A program made the position numbers and the translations under genes. A stretch of 64,000 bases of DNA, from assembly GCA_004194705.1 (NCBI GenBank), contig SADC01000318.1:248001-312000 (forward strand). Reading direction: 5' to 3'. How positions within the stretch are numbered: the first letter of the stretch is position 1; each line of letters starts with the position of its first letter. Of the stretch, positions 33,885-43,941 are shown in pieces. This stretch comes from Ditylenchus dipsaci. Taxonomy: Eukaryota > Nematoda > Chromadorea > Rhabditida > Anguinidae. Below the pieces are notes generated by a model. It saw only the letters and a list, made by a program, of their open reading frames with translations, made no database searches and had not been told where the DNA came from.

Positions 33885-34447
33885 GAAGGTATAATCAGAT
33901 ACAACAAGAGCTACAACTGCAGAGCGATGATGTGACTGATCCGTTTTCAGAGAATGTTTCGATTGACATTAGTTGAACATTGCAGTCACGAGAAGGTCAA
34001 GCCGAAGAAGTTGGATTCGCCGGTCAATGATAAACTTCGAGAGTATGAAGGGCGAGAGGGGCCAAGAAAAAACGCCAAAAGTTGAAGGTTTATGTATTCT
34101 ACAGGTCAAACTAAAGTGATTGTGTAAGCTTTAGAAGGATCTTAGTCGTCCCAGTATCGAGCTTCCGTCAACTTTGTGCATCAAGCCACTTTCACTGCTC
34201 TTATCATGAGCTCCGATCAAGCATCTATATGGTACAGCCATCAGTTCTTTTCACGGGTCTTTACACTTTCAGTTGCTTCAAAGGAAGAAAGGATCAAGTC
34301 TTTTGCAAACATGCTCTTGCTCTCATGTGCTGTGATGGAAAGTATAGCTATCCAGAAGAAATCTCAGACATTCCAATCGGCAGGAGGTGCAAAAAAGGGA
34401 GAAAACGCAAAGCAACAGAAGGTGTAGCATTAGTCATTGATAAATGA
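33885..34447 (+). pseudogene. MULE-type SWIM zinc-finger protein remnant
   Basis: Frame-shifted pieces on the plus strand. The first reads QQELQLQSDDVTDPFSEN (33900). The second reads KVKPKKLDSPVNDKLREYEG (34000). The third reads VHQATFTALIMSSDQASIWY (34170). After a shift comes YTFSCFKGRKDQVFCKHALA with the SWIM-type C...CKHALA, then YPEEISDIPIGRRCKKGRKR to a stop at 34447. SWIM fingers followed by P.E...IP.G...K.GR are typical of invertebrate MULE-like transposase C-termini. At least two frame changes make it non-functional. The DDE core is absent. Confidence 0.65.
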
Positions 34448-34505
34448 AATCCAATTTTGATCCGAATTTATTGTTGTGTCAAAGATACTTTTACAAGCTT
34501 TTTAC

Positions 34506-34597
34506 CAGGGTTAGTAAAATGTAACCGATACCTGATAAATTAATCGGCCACAAAAACAGATCACAAATGGCTGATCGGCCATATATTTCTAACCCTG
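34506..34597. mobile_element. Small CAGGGTTAG MITE, possibly hAT-type
   Basis: 92 bp with ends CAGGGTTAG and CTAACCCTG, and internal ATCGGCC / GGCTGATCGGCC words. Flanking octamers CTTTTTAC and CTTTATTA match at only five positions, so hAT assignment is tentative. Confidence 0.5.
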
Positions 34598-34916
34598 CTT
34601 TATTATAGAAAAATTTAAATAACCTTTTTTAGAAAATCGATTTTTAGACTACCTTAGTGGCCCAACAAACATGTGGCCCTATCCAACAAACAGTAAAAGG
34701 AGGCTTAGACTTAACCAAGGTTAAAGGATTAGGGGATTTTTAGTACTGAATAATCAGTGGCAAATTCAAATCACAGTTCACGCGTTTTTTTTCGCACGCA
34801 AATGTTTTATGTCATTTTTTTACATTGGTTTCACATTATTATTTTTGGGGATCTGTAATTTACCGATTGACTAATTTTGTAGCCAGAATGCCCAAATTTT
34901 TATTCATGATCTTTTT

Positions 34917-35060
34917 GGGTAGAGTCACATTTCATTTCAGAGAGTCACATTTAGGTAGTGTTACATTTCGGTAGAGTCACATTTCGGTAGAGTCACATTT
35001 CATTTCGCGACATTTCATGTAGCGAAATGAAATGTCGCGAAATGAAATGTGACCCTACCC
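34917..35060. repeat. AGAGTCACATTTCGGT tandem palindrome
   Basis: Begins GGGTAGAGTCACATTTCATT and ends AATGAAATGTGACCCTACCC. Between them AGAGTCACATTTCGGT-type units repeat four to five times, then CATTTCATTTCGCGACATTT pairs with the right half. Looks like a small foldback element with tandem arms. Confidence 0.7.
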
Positions 35061-35620
35061 TTTTACGGGTTCTCAAAATGATTAAATGGATGAAAAATCA
35101 CCATGGTTACAACTTACGAAAAACTGCAGTAAATAAAAAGCTATGATTATTTTTCGTACTCACGTGCCAAGACAAAGAAACTAAAAAAAATTCAAAATTT
35201 CTGAAGGTTTTTCACAAAATATTTTCTGACGTAAACTTTCGAATTACAAAGGCCAGGCTTCTCTGCAAAATTGCCACTTCGAGACTAGGTTTAATCCGCT
35301 TCAGAACACAATAAAATCAATGGCATCCAGAGAAACAGAGATCAGCTAATTATGCATATTGTTGAGGTGAACGACTCTTTTTGTTCATATAAAAGTGTCT
35401 TTCCTGCTGCTGAAATCTCATCTTTTTCCTCCTGCGCCTTCTCCTAACAAAGGGGTCCTTCTATCACGTGTACATCTTATTGTTTGTTTTCTATGACGAA
35501 TAAATTGCGTAAAAATAAATTTTCATGTGAATAATGTGGCTGAACAAGTATAATAAAAATGCATGCTAACAATATTTTGAGATAGTTTAGAAAACTTATG
35601 GTTATTATTTACTATTATTT
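35061..35620. other. No feature recognised
   Basis: Downstream of the small minus-strand gene. No perfect AATAAA on the minus strand close to its stop; AATAAT occurs at about 35600-35612. Confidence 0.35.
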
Positions 35621-35678
35621 TCTTGATCTGGTTCTTCAAAGTCAGCAGAGCACAATTCTATAAGTTGGTAAAGCTTGG

Positions 35679-35800
35679 TTATTTGGTAGCTTCCGTACGT
35701 TTAAAAGCAGCCTCTGTTGATACACTGTATAATTTACTTGGTGTTGCACCTAATTCTAGCCCTTCACTTTCATACGAATTGTTGGATGTGGAGGGATTTC
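35679..35800 (-). CDS. Small membrane/secreted protein, exon 2 (C-terminus)
   Basis: Acceptor TTTTTTCTAG. The GA at its start completes Gly with the G ending exon 1. It codes for NPSTSNNSYESEGLELGATP and then SKLYSVSTEAAFKRTEATK before TAA. The sequence is polar and Ser/Thr/Glu-rich, so it would be the soluble tail. Exon 1 at 38988-39108 joins in matching phase. No homologue recognised. Confidence 0.5.
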
Positions 35801-35828
35801 CTAGAAAAAATTTATTTTTGACTTTATA

Positions 35829-35930
35829 CCGTAAAACTTCATAAATCCGGCCGACCGGATTATTTAACCCGCTTCAAGGATTTCTCAGCTACATACGGTC
35901 TTTTCTCTAATTACAGACCCGTGTCGGCAG
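35829..35930. repeat. CCGTAAA-variant MITE fragment
   Basis: TA then CCGTAAAACTTCATAAATCC, followed by the palindromic tag GGCCGACCGG and a run GATTATTTAACCCG. The right end is not found. It lies at the 5' edge of the intron side of exon 2. Confidence 0.5.
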
Positions 35931-36541
35931 GAATCCATTTACCAACCACCCCCCGCCTCGTGGCCCAAGAACGCATTTCATCAACTCCTACCATCGTTTT
36001 ATCACTTAATATGGGTAGGAAACACGAAAAAACTGTTGGGAATACCATTTACGAGAAGTGAATATTTGACAAAAATTTGACCAAAACCATGATCCCATCC
36101 TTGTAGTCGAAAATATAGGACGACTGGATACCCATGAAAAGGTATTCTACTATGTTTTGTTTGCTAGAGCTGGGCGAAATAAGTCTTTATATGCATTTTA
36201 TGATCAAGAGTACTTCTCGGAATAATATCTAAGGTGAGTGAGTGCGCGCATCTCTAACCCATCAAGCCTTCGGGGGGGGGGGTAGAGTTGAGATGCGCAC
36301 ACCCACATACCTTTGACAAAAATCACTCTAAAGCAGAGCTGCCATATGTCCTCTTTGAAAAGATTTATCCCTTATTAAGACCTCAAATCATTTTTTATTT
36401 TCGAAGTTTTATTCAAAAATAAATTTTTTCCGCTTTGAATTCATCTTTCTCTGCTTTTATTTATGTTGTGTAGAAAAAAATTCAGTAAGTTTTCGGTTAT
36501 GTAAAATGCCTAAATTTTATTCATGACCTTTTTGAGGGTTC
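35931..36541. other. Intron with a dispersed-repeat copy
   Basis: 36160-36310 is a copy of the TCTCGGAATCATG / GCGCGCATCTCTAAC family with a G10 run and inverted GAGTTGAGATGCGCACACCC. No exon seen. Confidence 0.45.
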
Positions 36542-37126
36542 TTAAAGGAGCATGCTTTCCTGTTGATAAATCAATCGTTGATATTTGAATTCCCGGGGAC
36601 AAAATCCTAGACTATGGTTTTGGCACGAATTGTTTTTTGAATGCAAGCAATTTTTATTTCAAATATTCTTTTTGAATTCTTTAATTACGTCAAACTCAGC
36701 GAGTGTAGGCACAGCAAAAAGTATGAGTACTCACTGAACCTGTAACATTTAGCCGGATCGGATCCCGAGGTTGAGCATGAGTCAGACCTCTTCAGAGTGT
36801 CGTGCACTTCGAGTTTTGGATTTGCTGAGCCTTTGGCTTGGCCTTACAAATTTTTTCGGTCTGATCAGTAGGTAAGCCTTTGGTTTGACTTCAGAATTGA
36901 TTTTGGTCTAATAAGTAGGTAAGAGTAATTTTAACGTACACAGATTTACCTAAATAGGTAGAGATTTTGGTATTAGGGCAGAATTTTCTAAAACTCTCGC
37001 CTTAGCATTGACAAATCGCCACACAAATACCGAGAAAATTCAAGAAGAGTCGGTATGAACAGAGGTATTTGACTTGCTCCGGCATTTCTGTTTTACACAT
37101 TGAACACTCACCCACAGATTGAAGGG

Positions 37127-37224
37127 CTAGGGGAAACTTGCCAAAAACGAAATGCGCCAAAACGAAATATGCCAATACGAAATTTCTCGAAACGAAATTT
37201 TGCCAACGAACCAACAGGGGGACC
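37127..37224 (+). repeat. GCCAAAACGAAATTT minisatellite, copy 1 (short)
   Basis: CTAGGGGAAACTTGCCAAAA, then 15-bp GCCAAAACGAAATNT units, then CCAACGAACCAACAGGGGG. Same framing as the copies at 37636 and 38500. Confidence 0.8.
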
Positions 37225-37364
37225 ACGGCAGTTTTTACGTTTTTTTTGAAACTTTTTGAAGCTTTTTTGGGCAGTTTAAAGGTAATTAGACTTTTTTGAC
37301 GCCAGAATCGGGATCAGCGACCCAAATTACCTCTAAACTGGCCAAAAAGGCCAAAAAATAGTGT

Positions 37365-37450
37365 GCCCTACGTGGGTTTGAACCTGCAACACCAAAAAAA
37401 CACCATTTTGGGCCAAAAAACGCGAGCACTTACGCACTGCGCCATGGAAG
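37365..37450 (-). repeat. tRNA-like sequence
   Basis: Minus strand: ATGGCGCAGTGCGTAAGTGC resembles an A box, GCAGGTTCAAACCCACG a B box and T arm, with GGGC near the 3' end. The spacer between boxes is longer than in a tRNA. Probably a SINE-like or tRNA-derived piece. Confidence 0.5.
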
Positions 37451-37635
37451 CCACTTTTTCAAACCTAAATGGCTTTCCACCCCCCCCCCTCCCTTTAAAG
37501 CACCGATGAAGACTATTAAAGTGTACTGTATAATGACCACAGTTCATAAGGTTCAGCCCTATATAACGTTCACTTGAGCTTGGTTCCGTAAATAAAAAAT
37601 CTCCGAGAAAGTTCAGCTTTACATAGAATTCACGG

Positions 37636-38653
37636 CTAGGGGAAACTTGCCAAAAACGAAATTTGCCAAATACGAAATTTGCCAAAACGAAATTTGCCAA
37701 AACGAAATTTGCCAAATCGAAATGCGCCAAAACGAAATATGCCAAAACGAAATTTGCCGAAACGAAATTTGGCCAACGAACCAACAGGGGGGACCAAGGC
37801 AGTTTTTACGTTTTTTTTCGAAACTGTGTCCTAACCACCTAAAACCACTCCGAACAACCTAAAACCACCTAAAACAGCAAAAACCACCCAAAATCACACT
37901 AAACAACCCAAAACAACCCAAACCACCCGAAACCATCCAAAACTACACCAAACAAATATTTTGCGGGAATTTGAATTTTTAGTCTGAACCAACCAAACCA
38001 AGTGGTCGTCCACTTGGATCAAAAAAATTTTTTTTTACGTTTTCGGGTTCTAAAACAGTTTTCTAAACTAATTCGGGCACACTTAACATGGTTTGACAGT
38101 GGCAAAAATGCCGTTTTCTCAGTTATTTTTTGAGTTTTGGCAAATAATTGATTTTACCAAAATCAATTATTCCCCAAAAGTCAAAAATTTCTTCATAAAA
38201 CGTGATTTTACCACTGTCAAACCATGTTCAGCGTGCACAAATTAGTCCAGAAAATAGGTTTTGGAACCCAAAAACGTGAAAAAAATTTTTGATCCAAGTG
38301 GACGACCACTTGGTTTGGTTGGTTCAGACTAAAAATTTAAATTAAATTTATAAATTTAAATTTCTGTTTGGTGAAGTTTTGAATGGTTTCTGGTGGTTTT
38401 CGGTGTTCTGGGTGGTTTGGTATGATTTTTGTGTGGTTTTGGGTGATTTGGATGGTTTTCGCTGGTTTGGGGTGGTTTGGGGTAGAAAAAAAACGTAAAG
38501 ACTACCTTGGTCCCTCCTGTTGGTTCGTTGGCCAAATTTCGTTTCGACAAATTTCGTATTGGCATATTTCGTTTTGGCGCATTTCGATTTGTCAAATTTC
38601 GTTTTGGCAAAACATACGTTTGGCAAATTTCGTTTTTGGCAAGTTTCCCCTAG
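37636..38653. mobile_element. Foldback element whose ends are minisatellites
   Basis: The left end at 37636-37797 is CTAGGGGAAACTTGCC plus about ten GCCAAAACGAAATTT units, then CCAACAGGGGGGACCAAGGC. The right end (38500-38653) is the same in inverse. Between them lie mirrored CCTAAAACCACC / GGTGGTTTTGG tracts and a central foldback at 37968-38345. Unclassified. Units translate as repeats such as ICQNE, but there is no sign of a gene. Confidence 0.75.
37968..38345. mobile_element. CCAAGTGGTCGTCCACTTGG foldback, copy A
   Basis: Arms carry AGTCTGAACCAACCAAACCA, GTGGTCGTCCACTTGGATCA, TTTACGTTTTCGGGTTC and TAATTCGGGCACAC, with inverses in the right half. The AAGTGGTCG(T)CCACTTGG core is itself a palindrome. 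Other copies are at 45795-46120, 46262-46612 and 49460-49600. Confidence 0.8.
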
Positions 38654-38987
38654 CCGATTGAAGGTCGAGCCAGATGCTCAGCGAAACCAAAACTCGAAGT
38701 CCACGACACTCCAAAGAGGTCTGACTCATGCTCAACCTCGGGATCCGATCCGGCTAAATGTTACAGGTTCAGTGAGTACTCATACTTTTTGCTGTGCCCA
38801 CACTCGCTGAGTTTGACGTAATTAAAGAATTCAAAAAGAATATTTGAAATAAAAATTGCTTGCATTCAAAAAACAATTCGTGCCAAAACCATAGTCTAGG
38901 ATTTTGTCCCCGGAATTCAAATATCAACGATTGATTTATCAACAGGAAAGCATGCTCCTTTAAAATGTTTTATGGGTGAAAAATCAC

Positions 38988-39108
38988 CTGTGTTCTCATA
39001 GTTTACTGGTGTAGGCACTCGGTCAGTCTGATGGCGACCATTGTTATTTATGTAGAAGAACAGCAACAGGACAACAGCACAGAACAACAAACAAGCATTT
39101 TCATGCAT
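38988..39108 (-). CDS. Small membrane/secreted protein, exon 1 (signal or anchor)
   Basis: ATG at 39108-39106; the exon ends ACACAG|GTGATT in phase 1. It codes for MHENACLLFCAVVLLLFFYI, a short N-terminus followed by about 14 hydrophobic residues, then NNNGRHQTDRVPTPVNYENT. This is the pattern of a signal peptide or a type II membrane anchor. Joined to 35679-35800 it gives 80 residues. The ATG is directly preceded by GTGCAG, so a further upstream non-coding exon is possible. No family recognised. Confidence 0.5.
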
Positions 39109-39119
39109 CTGCACTTGAA

Positions 39120-39814
39120 CATTTCAAACTTGTAAATGTTTAATTAAAAAAACGACCCTACCGGAGTATACCCCTTATTATCTCTAAGGTAAGTGAGTGC
39201 GTGCATCTCTAATTCTCAAGCAATTCTCTCAAGCCACTTAAAGCATTTGAAATTTCGACTTTCTGCTTGTTGTACCATGTTTTTCAACATGGTGAAACCC
39301 CCTGCGCACCCTTAGGGGGCGCAGGGGGCTGGGGGGCTTGGTGTCGAGATGCGCACACCCTTATACCTTAGACACAAATCACTCGAAAGTGACTCTGGAT
39401 GCATAAAAATGTATGCATACCAGAGTTTATTTATGCGGTAGGCCCCAGTCAACAAAACTATGTTCGACATCTTCCTTTTTACACTAAATTGGCCCATTTT
39501 TGGTCCATTTGCACCCCAATACAGCCCTAAATCCCTTCAAAAAACGGTCAAAATAGGTATTTTTGGGTGGTCCCAAAACTCAATTTTTTATTGCCTAGAA
39601 CTCGAAAATAATGTCTTTTTTAAGCTTCTGATGCAATTTTAGGTCGATATAGGGTGTTTGGAAACACTTTAAAAAAATTTCATTTGGGGGGGGGGGGGGA
39701 TTTACTCCGGTAGCGCCAAAAAAACATACCGAAAATAGTTTTTTTCAGGAAAAATGCAAGAAAGAATTTATGCGTTCTTTCCATAAATGAATAATTAACA
39801 GACATTGGATCTAC
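39120..39814. other. Repeat-derived spacer with a strong GC hairpin
   Basis: A copy of the TCTCTAAT / TGCATACCAGAG dispersed repeat. 39297-39330 has CCCCCTGCGCACCCTTAGGG then GGCGCAGGGGG, a stable hairpin. Ends in a G11 run at 39688. No gene. Confidence 0.45.
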
Positions 39815-40069
39815 TAGGTTGATCACAAAGTCCATAGCCCCTCAAACTCACTTTTTTACTAACTACAAATGACGAATCATATTTTTTCATGTTCGCTATG
39901 TTTGCCATAATCAGATTTGTGGTTTGAGAAAAAAATTCTAAAATTGCCTTGGTTCCCCTTGCCTCTCGATATTTTTTGAATTCCCGCCAGATTTTAAGTT
40001 CAAATTTTTCTTTTTTCGACTTAAAGGGGCATGCTCGTCGCCGATGGGAATATTTTGAAAGGCGGGTAC

Positions 40070-40815
40070 CGGCACTTGTTTAGCTGGGGGAGGGGGGGGG
40101 GGTGGTGGCGCATTTTTTACTAATTTGAAAACCATGTTTAAATGACTTCTAAGTGATTTTTATATGCTAAAACGATAAGAAAGTTATTTTCTAACACTTT
40201 TTCACATAAAAAATTGATTTTTTCGAGAAAAATTTTTTGACCGAAATTTGACTTTTTGCCTTGGTCCCCCAAGGCAATCCAACCTGAAAGGGTACCTGGA
40301 TACCCCAAAAAGATGGAATTTGACATAGTTTTGTTAACTGAGGCCTACCGCATGAAGAAACTCTGGTATGCATACATGTTATATGCATCCAGAGTCACTT
40401 TCGAGTGATTTGTGTCTCAGGTATGTGTGTGTGCGCATCTCAACCCCAAGCAACCAAGCCCCCTGCTTCCCCGAAGGGGCTTGGTTGCTTGGGGTTGAGA
40501 TGCGCGCACACACATACCTTAGACATGATTCCGAGCAAGACTCTTGATCATACATGCATAAAAGACTCTTTTTGCCCAGCACCAGTGACCAAAACGGGGT
40601 AGAATACCTTAGTACAAGGTGATTCACCTTGGTCCCCCAAGGCAAAAAGTTAAATTTTAGTCAAATTTTTTTTTCAAAAATCAATTTTTTATGTGAAAAA
40701 GTGTTAGAAAATAACTTTCTTATCGTTTTAAGCATATAAAAATCACTTAGAAGTCATTTAAACATGATTTTCGAATTAGTAAAAAATGCGCCCCCTCAGC
40801 TAAACAAGTTCCCGG
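40070..40815. repeat. Foldback with CCTTGGTCCCCCAAGGC inner arms
   Basis: The left arm has CATTTTTTACTAATTTGAAA, AATGACTTCTAAGTGATTTT and GACTTTTTGCCTTGGTCCCC; the right arm is the inverse. The centre, 40380-40560, is itself mirrored around CCCCTGCTTCCCCGAAGGGG with GGTTGCTTGGGGTTGAGATG. Related single arms are at 29880, 48470 and 54715. Confidence 0.7.
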
Positions 40816-40823
40816 GTACCAGC

Positions 40824-41456
40824 CAGTGTTTTCAAAAGCCACAGTCACACCTCACACTCACACACAGTAAGGGTCACACCTGACATCACACTCACAGTCA
40901 CACTCGATGTGAGTGTGAGTTTGACTTTAGTGTGACTGTGACTGTGACTCAAGAAAGCTGTTAAGGAGATAGTCTCGACACGAAAGAATTTATCCAAGTT
41001 CTGTGTTTTTCTAGTGTGGTTGTAAGAGCCATATTTTGTCGACAACTCGGTCTTGCGATCTCAGACAACCTTGTACAGAATTATAAGTTGGATCGGCATC
41101 ATCAATATCAGAATTTTAAAATTTCTTCAAAAAATACCCTAAAAATTGAAATTCAATAAAAGACTAATTAACCTTTTTCGATGGGTTTTCCCTTTTTTCA
41201 TTTCGACTTTTAGTGCATTTTCTGTGATATTGATGATCTAATCTAACTTTCAATTCCGCAGAAGTTTGTCTGACATTTCAACGCCAGGTTTTTGACAAAA
41301 TATGGCTCTGAAACCAGATTAAGACCACCTATTTAAGGTACTATATAAAAACAAAACCTAGGATTAATCTTTTCATGTCGAGACTATCTCCTTTACAGCT
41401 TTCACCCTCTCTTTAAGAGTAACTGAGTGAGTGTGACTTTGACTTCGGTAGTACTA
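40824..41456. mobile_element. hAT-like element with GTGACT repeats
   Basis: Flanking octamers GTACCAGC and CTACCAGC match at seven of eight positions. Ends CAGTGTTTTCAAAAG and CTTCGGTAGTACTA are weakly matched. Subterminal tracts of CACAGTCACAC and GTGACTGTGACT occur on both sides. A second inverted repeat sits inside (40954-41402). Confidence 0.6.
40954..41402. repeat. Inverted repeat inside the hAT-like element
   Basis: AAAGCTGTTAAGGAGATAGT then CTCGACA on the left; TGTCGAGACTATCTCCTTTA then CAGCTTT on the right. Inside, GAGCCATATTTTGTCGACAA pairs with TTTGACAAAATATGGCTC. No duplication read. Confidence 0.65.
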
Positions 41457-41522
41457 CTACCAGCGAAATTCAAATGAGAATTAATTTTACGAAATTTTGG
41501 AAAAGTCGAGGAAAAATTATAC

Positions 41523-41593
41523 CTCCAGTGGGAATGGAACCGACGACCAATATTTGCAATCCGCGGCCAGTATCCCACCAGGCCACCGATGCT
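41523..41593 (-). repeat. tRNA-like sequence
   Basis: Minus strand: GGTGGCCTGGTGGGATACTGG near the start and CGGTTCCATTCCCACTGG as a B box and T arm (CCAGTGGG / CCCACTGG pairing partly). Resembles a decayed tRNA-derived sequence. Confidence 0.5.
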
Positions 41594-42012
41594 ATTGAAT
41601 GGAGGAAGTGTTTTTGATTACTCATAATTTCTGCAGGGCACTATACTAAAATTTATTTTAAAATAATTCTCGTTAGAATTGACCTGGTACCCGCCTTTCA
41701 AAATATTTCCATCGGCGGCGAGCATGCCCCTTTAAATGATGACTTCAATTATTGAAGTTCAATATAACCTTGCAGCCATTATAAATGACTGAAAAGTTTT
41801 ATTTAAGTAGAAAAAAAATTGGACTTTAAAATCTGGCTCGAACTCAAACAATTTTGAGAGGTGAGGGGGAGGGACAAAGGATTTTTGGTACTATTCCATT
41901 GTACCCCTCCTCCAAAAAAGTGGCCCCTGTATTATTCCCTTCCCCACAATACAGCCCTTGATCCCTTTTAAAATTACTTTTCTGGCCCTTTTATAGCAAA
42001 ATTATTACTTAA

Positions 42013-42350
42013 AGGACCATGCTCGTGCAAGGCCCAGAAATTGTTGAAATTTCAATTGGCGGGACCCAAAAACATTTTTCGCTGCGAAACATTTTATTTA
42101 AACCATTTTTGTCGCTTCAACTCCGAAAAGGTCTAGTCCATTTTCAACATCGGGATCCAACCCGGCTCAATGGCATGGGTTCAGTTGAGTACTGATGCTT
42201 CACGCTGCACCCACAATTGCTGGGTTTGACGGAATTAAAAATTAAAGCGACAAAAATGTTTTAAATAAAATGTCCCGCCGCGAAAAATGTTTTTGGGTCC
42301 CCGCCAGTTCAAATTTCAACAATTGCTGGGCCTTGCACGAGCATGGTCCT
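42013..42350. mobile_element. T2/Kolobok-like MITE
   Basis: Flanked by TTAA (42009-42012, 42351-42354). Ends AGGACCATGCTCGTGCAAGG and its exact inverse. The arms of about 120 bp pair well; GACCCAAAAACATTTTTCGC pairs near 42275. The loop holds CGGGATCCAACCCGGCTCAA. 338 bp. Confidence 0.88.
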
Positions 42351-42379
42351 TTAAAATGGTTTTTAAGTACTTATAAAAG

Positions 42380-43790
42380 TTGGTTTTTGGGGGTACAATG
42401 GAATAGCGGCAAGTTTTTTCTCTCTTGAAAAAAGCATAGATAACAAAGAAATTTAAATAAAAACTTCAGATTTTTATGAAAAAAATCAAAAAAATACTAA
42501 AAAAGTTAAAAATTGGTGGTTTTTTAGAGCAAAAGTGGTGTTGTTTGAAACAAAATTGGAACTGGGGATTCAACGAATATCGGGATCGGGATTCTGGGAA
42601 CTGATCGGGCGGGATCGGGATCCCGTCCCGTCATCATCTCTATTTTTTTCCAAAAAAATTATATCTCAACACTCAAGTATTTAAAAACTATTTTGTAAAA
42701 TGAGTTCTGTAGCTCTTAGGCTGCGCTAAAAATTGTGATAAGATGTTTTTGTAACACTAGATACTCAATCAAAGTTTTTATCACCTAAAGTAAAAAATTT
42801 CAATACCAGCAAAACCCAGTCACATAATCGTGTTTTACATGATCTAATCCCACACGTCAGTAACGCTCTGTTACCTGACTTGATTTTTGCTTATTTCTAA
42901 TTAAAAAATTTAAGCTTTCAAATTTTTGGCGCTAGTAGCGAATAGTTTGAGAGGGGCTAGAGACTTTGTGATCAACCTAATAATTTGATAGCTTGAAGTA
43001 ACAGACAAAACAAATATATTTTCACCAGAATGAAAAGAAAACACAAATTAGAAAGTAATCAAGGTCGATTTAGCTTTTATGAGTTTTTTATGATCGTGAG
43101 AGTTTGAGTTGCTATCGTATATCGCATAAATTAAAAAATAGGAAGAATTTCCTTGTGGCAAACTTTCCAGCTGGATCGTGTAAAAAGAGGATTTATACAA
43201 GGCATAAAAGGCACACTCTTAAAATTTTTTGGAAAAATTTACTTAAAAGTATAGATATATTTTCATATGAAATTTTTTCACGTAAAACTTTTTTGCTAAG
43301 AAAATTGAAAATTCTGACATCATACTCACTACAATATTTACAATATTAGTAGTATACAAAAGGCCGGTTCTGGACCACTCATTCACGAAATTTTTTTGGT
43401 CAATAAAACATCTGAATTATGCATAAAACACAAAATATTCAGCATATATGTGATTAATTTCAACGTAAAAAAAGCTATAGTTTTATGAATTCTTGTGAAT
43501 GAAATTTTTCTAAAACACTATAATTTGTAAAAATATGTATTAAATCACATTTGTGTTTTTATGAATAATAATGTTTTCATGGAGAAAGTGTGAATAAATA
43601 AAAATTTCAATGAATAAGTTAGTTGGCTGGTTTGAGTTGAAGAGGTTATACTTTTTTTCAAAAATTTGAATAATCAATAAAATATCTGGATAAAAATTTG
43701 AGACTCTCTTTCGCAAGAAATCAAGTTTCATACCCTATAGTATGCTTCCACAATTGCTCAGATGTCAGGAGCTGTACCTTCTGGTGAAAA
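42380..43790. other. No gene recognised
   Basis: AT-rich, with CGGGATCGGGATCCCGTCCC near 42605. Frames at 43104-43349 and 43540-43731 are Lys/Phe/Ile-rich without splice context. Confidence 0.35.
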
Positions 43791-43826
43791 ATTGATTGTA
43801 CATATAATGCCAAAGTTGTTATTTTT

Positions 43827-43924
43827 TATTCCATTAAGGTAAATCAAAAGTTATCTTGCTTGAGCCCAAAGACTATGTAAAACAAGAAGCACCGAACAAG
43901 TGCACTTTGATGTTTCATCAAGGT
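43827..43924 (+). CDS. Possible isolated exon, unknown
   Basis: Plus-strand frame reads KVILLEPKDYVKQEAPNKC then TLMFHQG, ending at a possible donor CATCAAG|GTGATT. Codon choice looks coding and the stretch is bounded by a possible TTCCATTAAG acceptor. It stops at the edge of the T2-like MITE. No family recognised; it could be chance. Confidence 0.25.
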
Positions 43925-43941
43925 GATTCATGGGTCCTTAA

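Larger units (their letters stand above)
36546..38959. mobile_element. 2.4-kb T2/Kolobok-like foldback, nested
   Basis: Flanked by TTAA (36542-36545, 38960-38963). Ends AGGAGCATGCTTTCCTGTTG and the inverse. The arms of about 290 bp are near-identical inverted copies; for example GGATCGGATCCCGAGGTTGA at 36754 pairs with TCAACCTCGGGATCCGATCC near 38732. It encloses the minisatellite-ended element 37636-38653. It fills most of the intron of the 80-residue gene. Confidence 0.85.
40025..41731. mobile_element. T2/Kolobok-like element, 1.7 kb, nested
   Basis: Flanked by TTAA (40021-40024, 41732-41735). Ends AGGGGCATGCTCGTCGCCGA and the inverse; inverted repeat about 60 bp, including TATTTTGAAAGGCGGGTACC. 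It encloses a foldback (40070-40815), the hAT-like element 40824-41456 and a tRNA-like sequence near 41523. Confidence 0.8.
39817..42977. mobile_element. 3.16-kb element with mariner-type ends, heavily nested
   Basis: Ends GGTTGATCACAAAGTCCATA and the inverse ...GACTTTGTGATCAACC, flanked by TA (39815-39816, 42978-42979). The GGTTGATCACAAAGT start resembles mariner termini. No transposase is recognised inside. Its interior holds two T2-like elements (40025-41731, 42013-42350), one of which holds a hAT-like element. Confidence 0.7.

Noticed and set aside
37368..38661. Frames with repeated ICQNE, FVLA or FWQIS peptides
   Set aside because: Products of the 15-bp minisatellite read in several frames and both strands; no start context, introns or flanking coding sequence.
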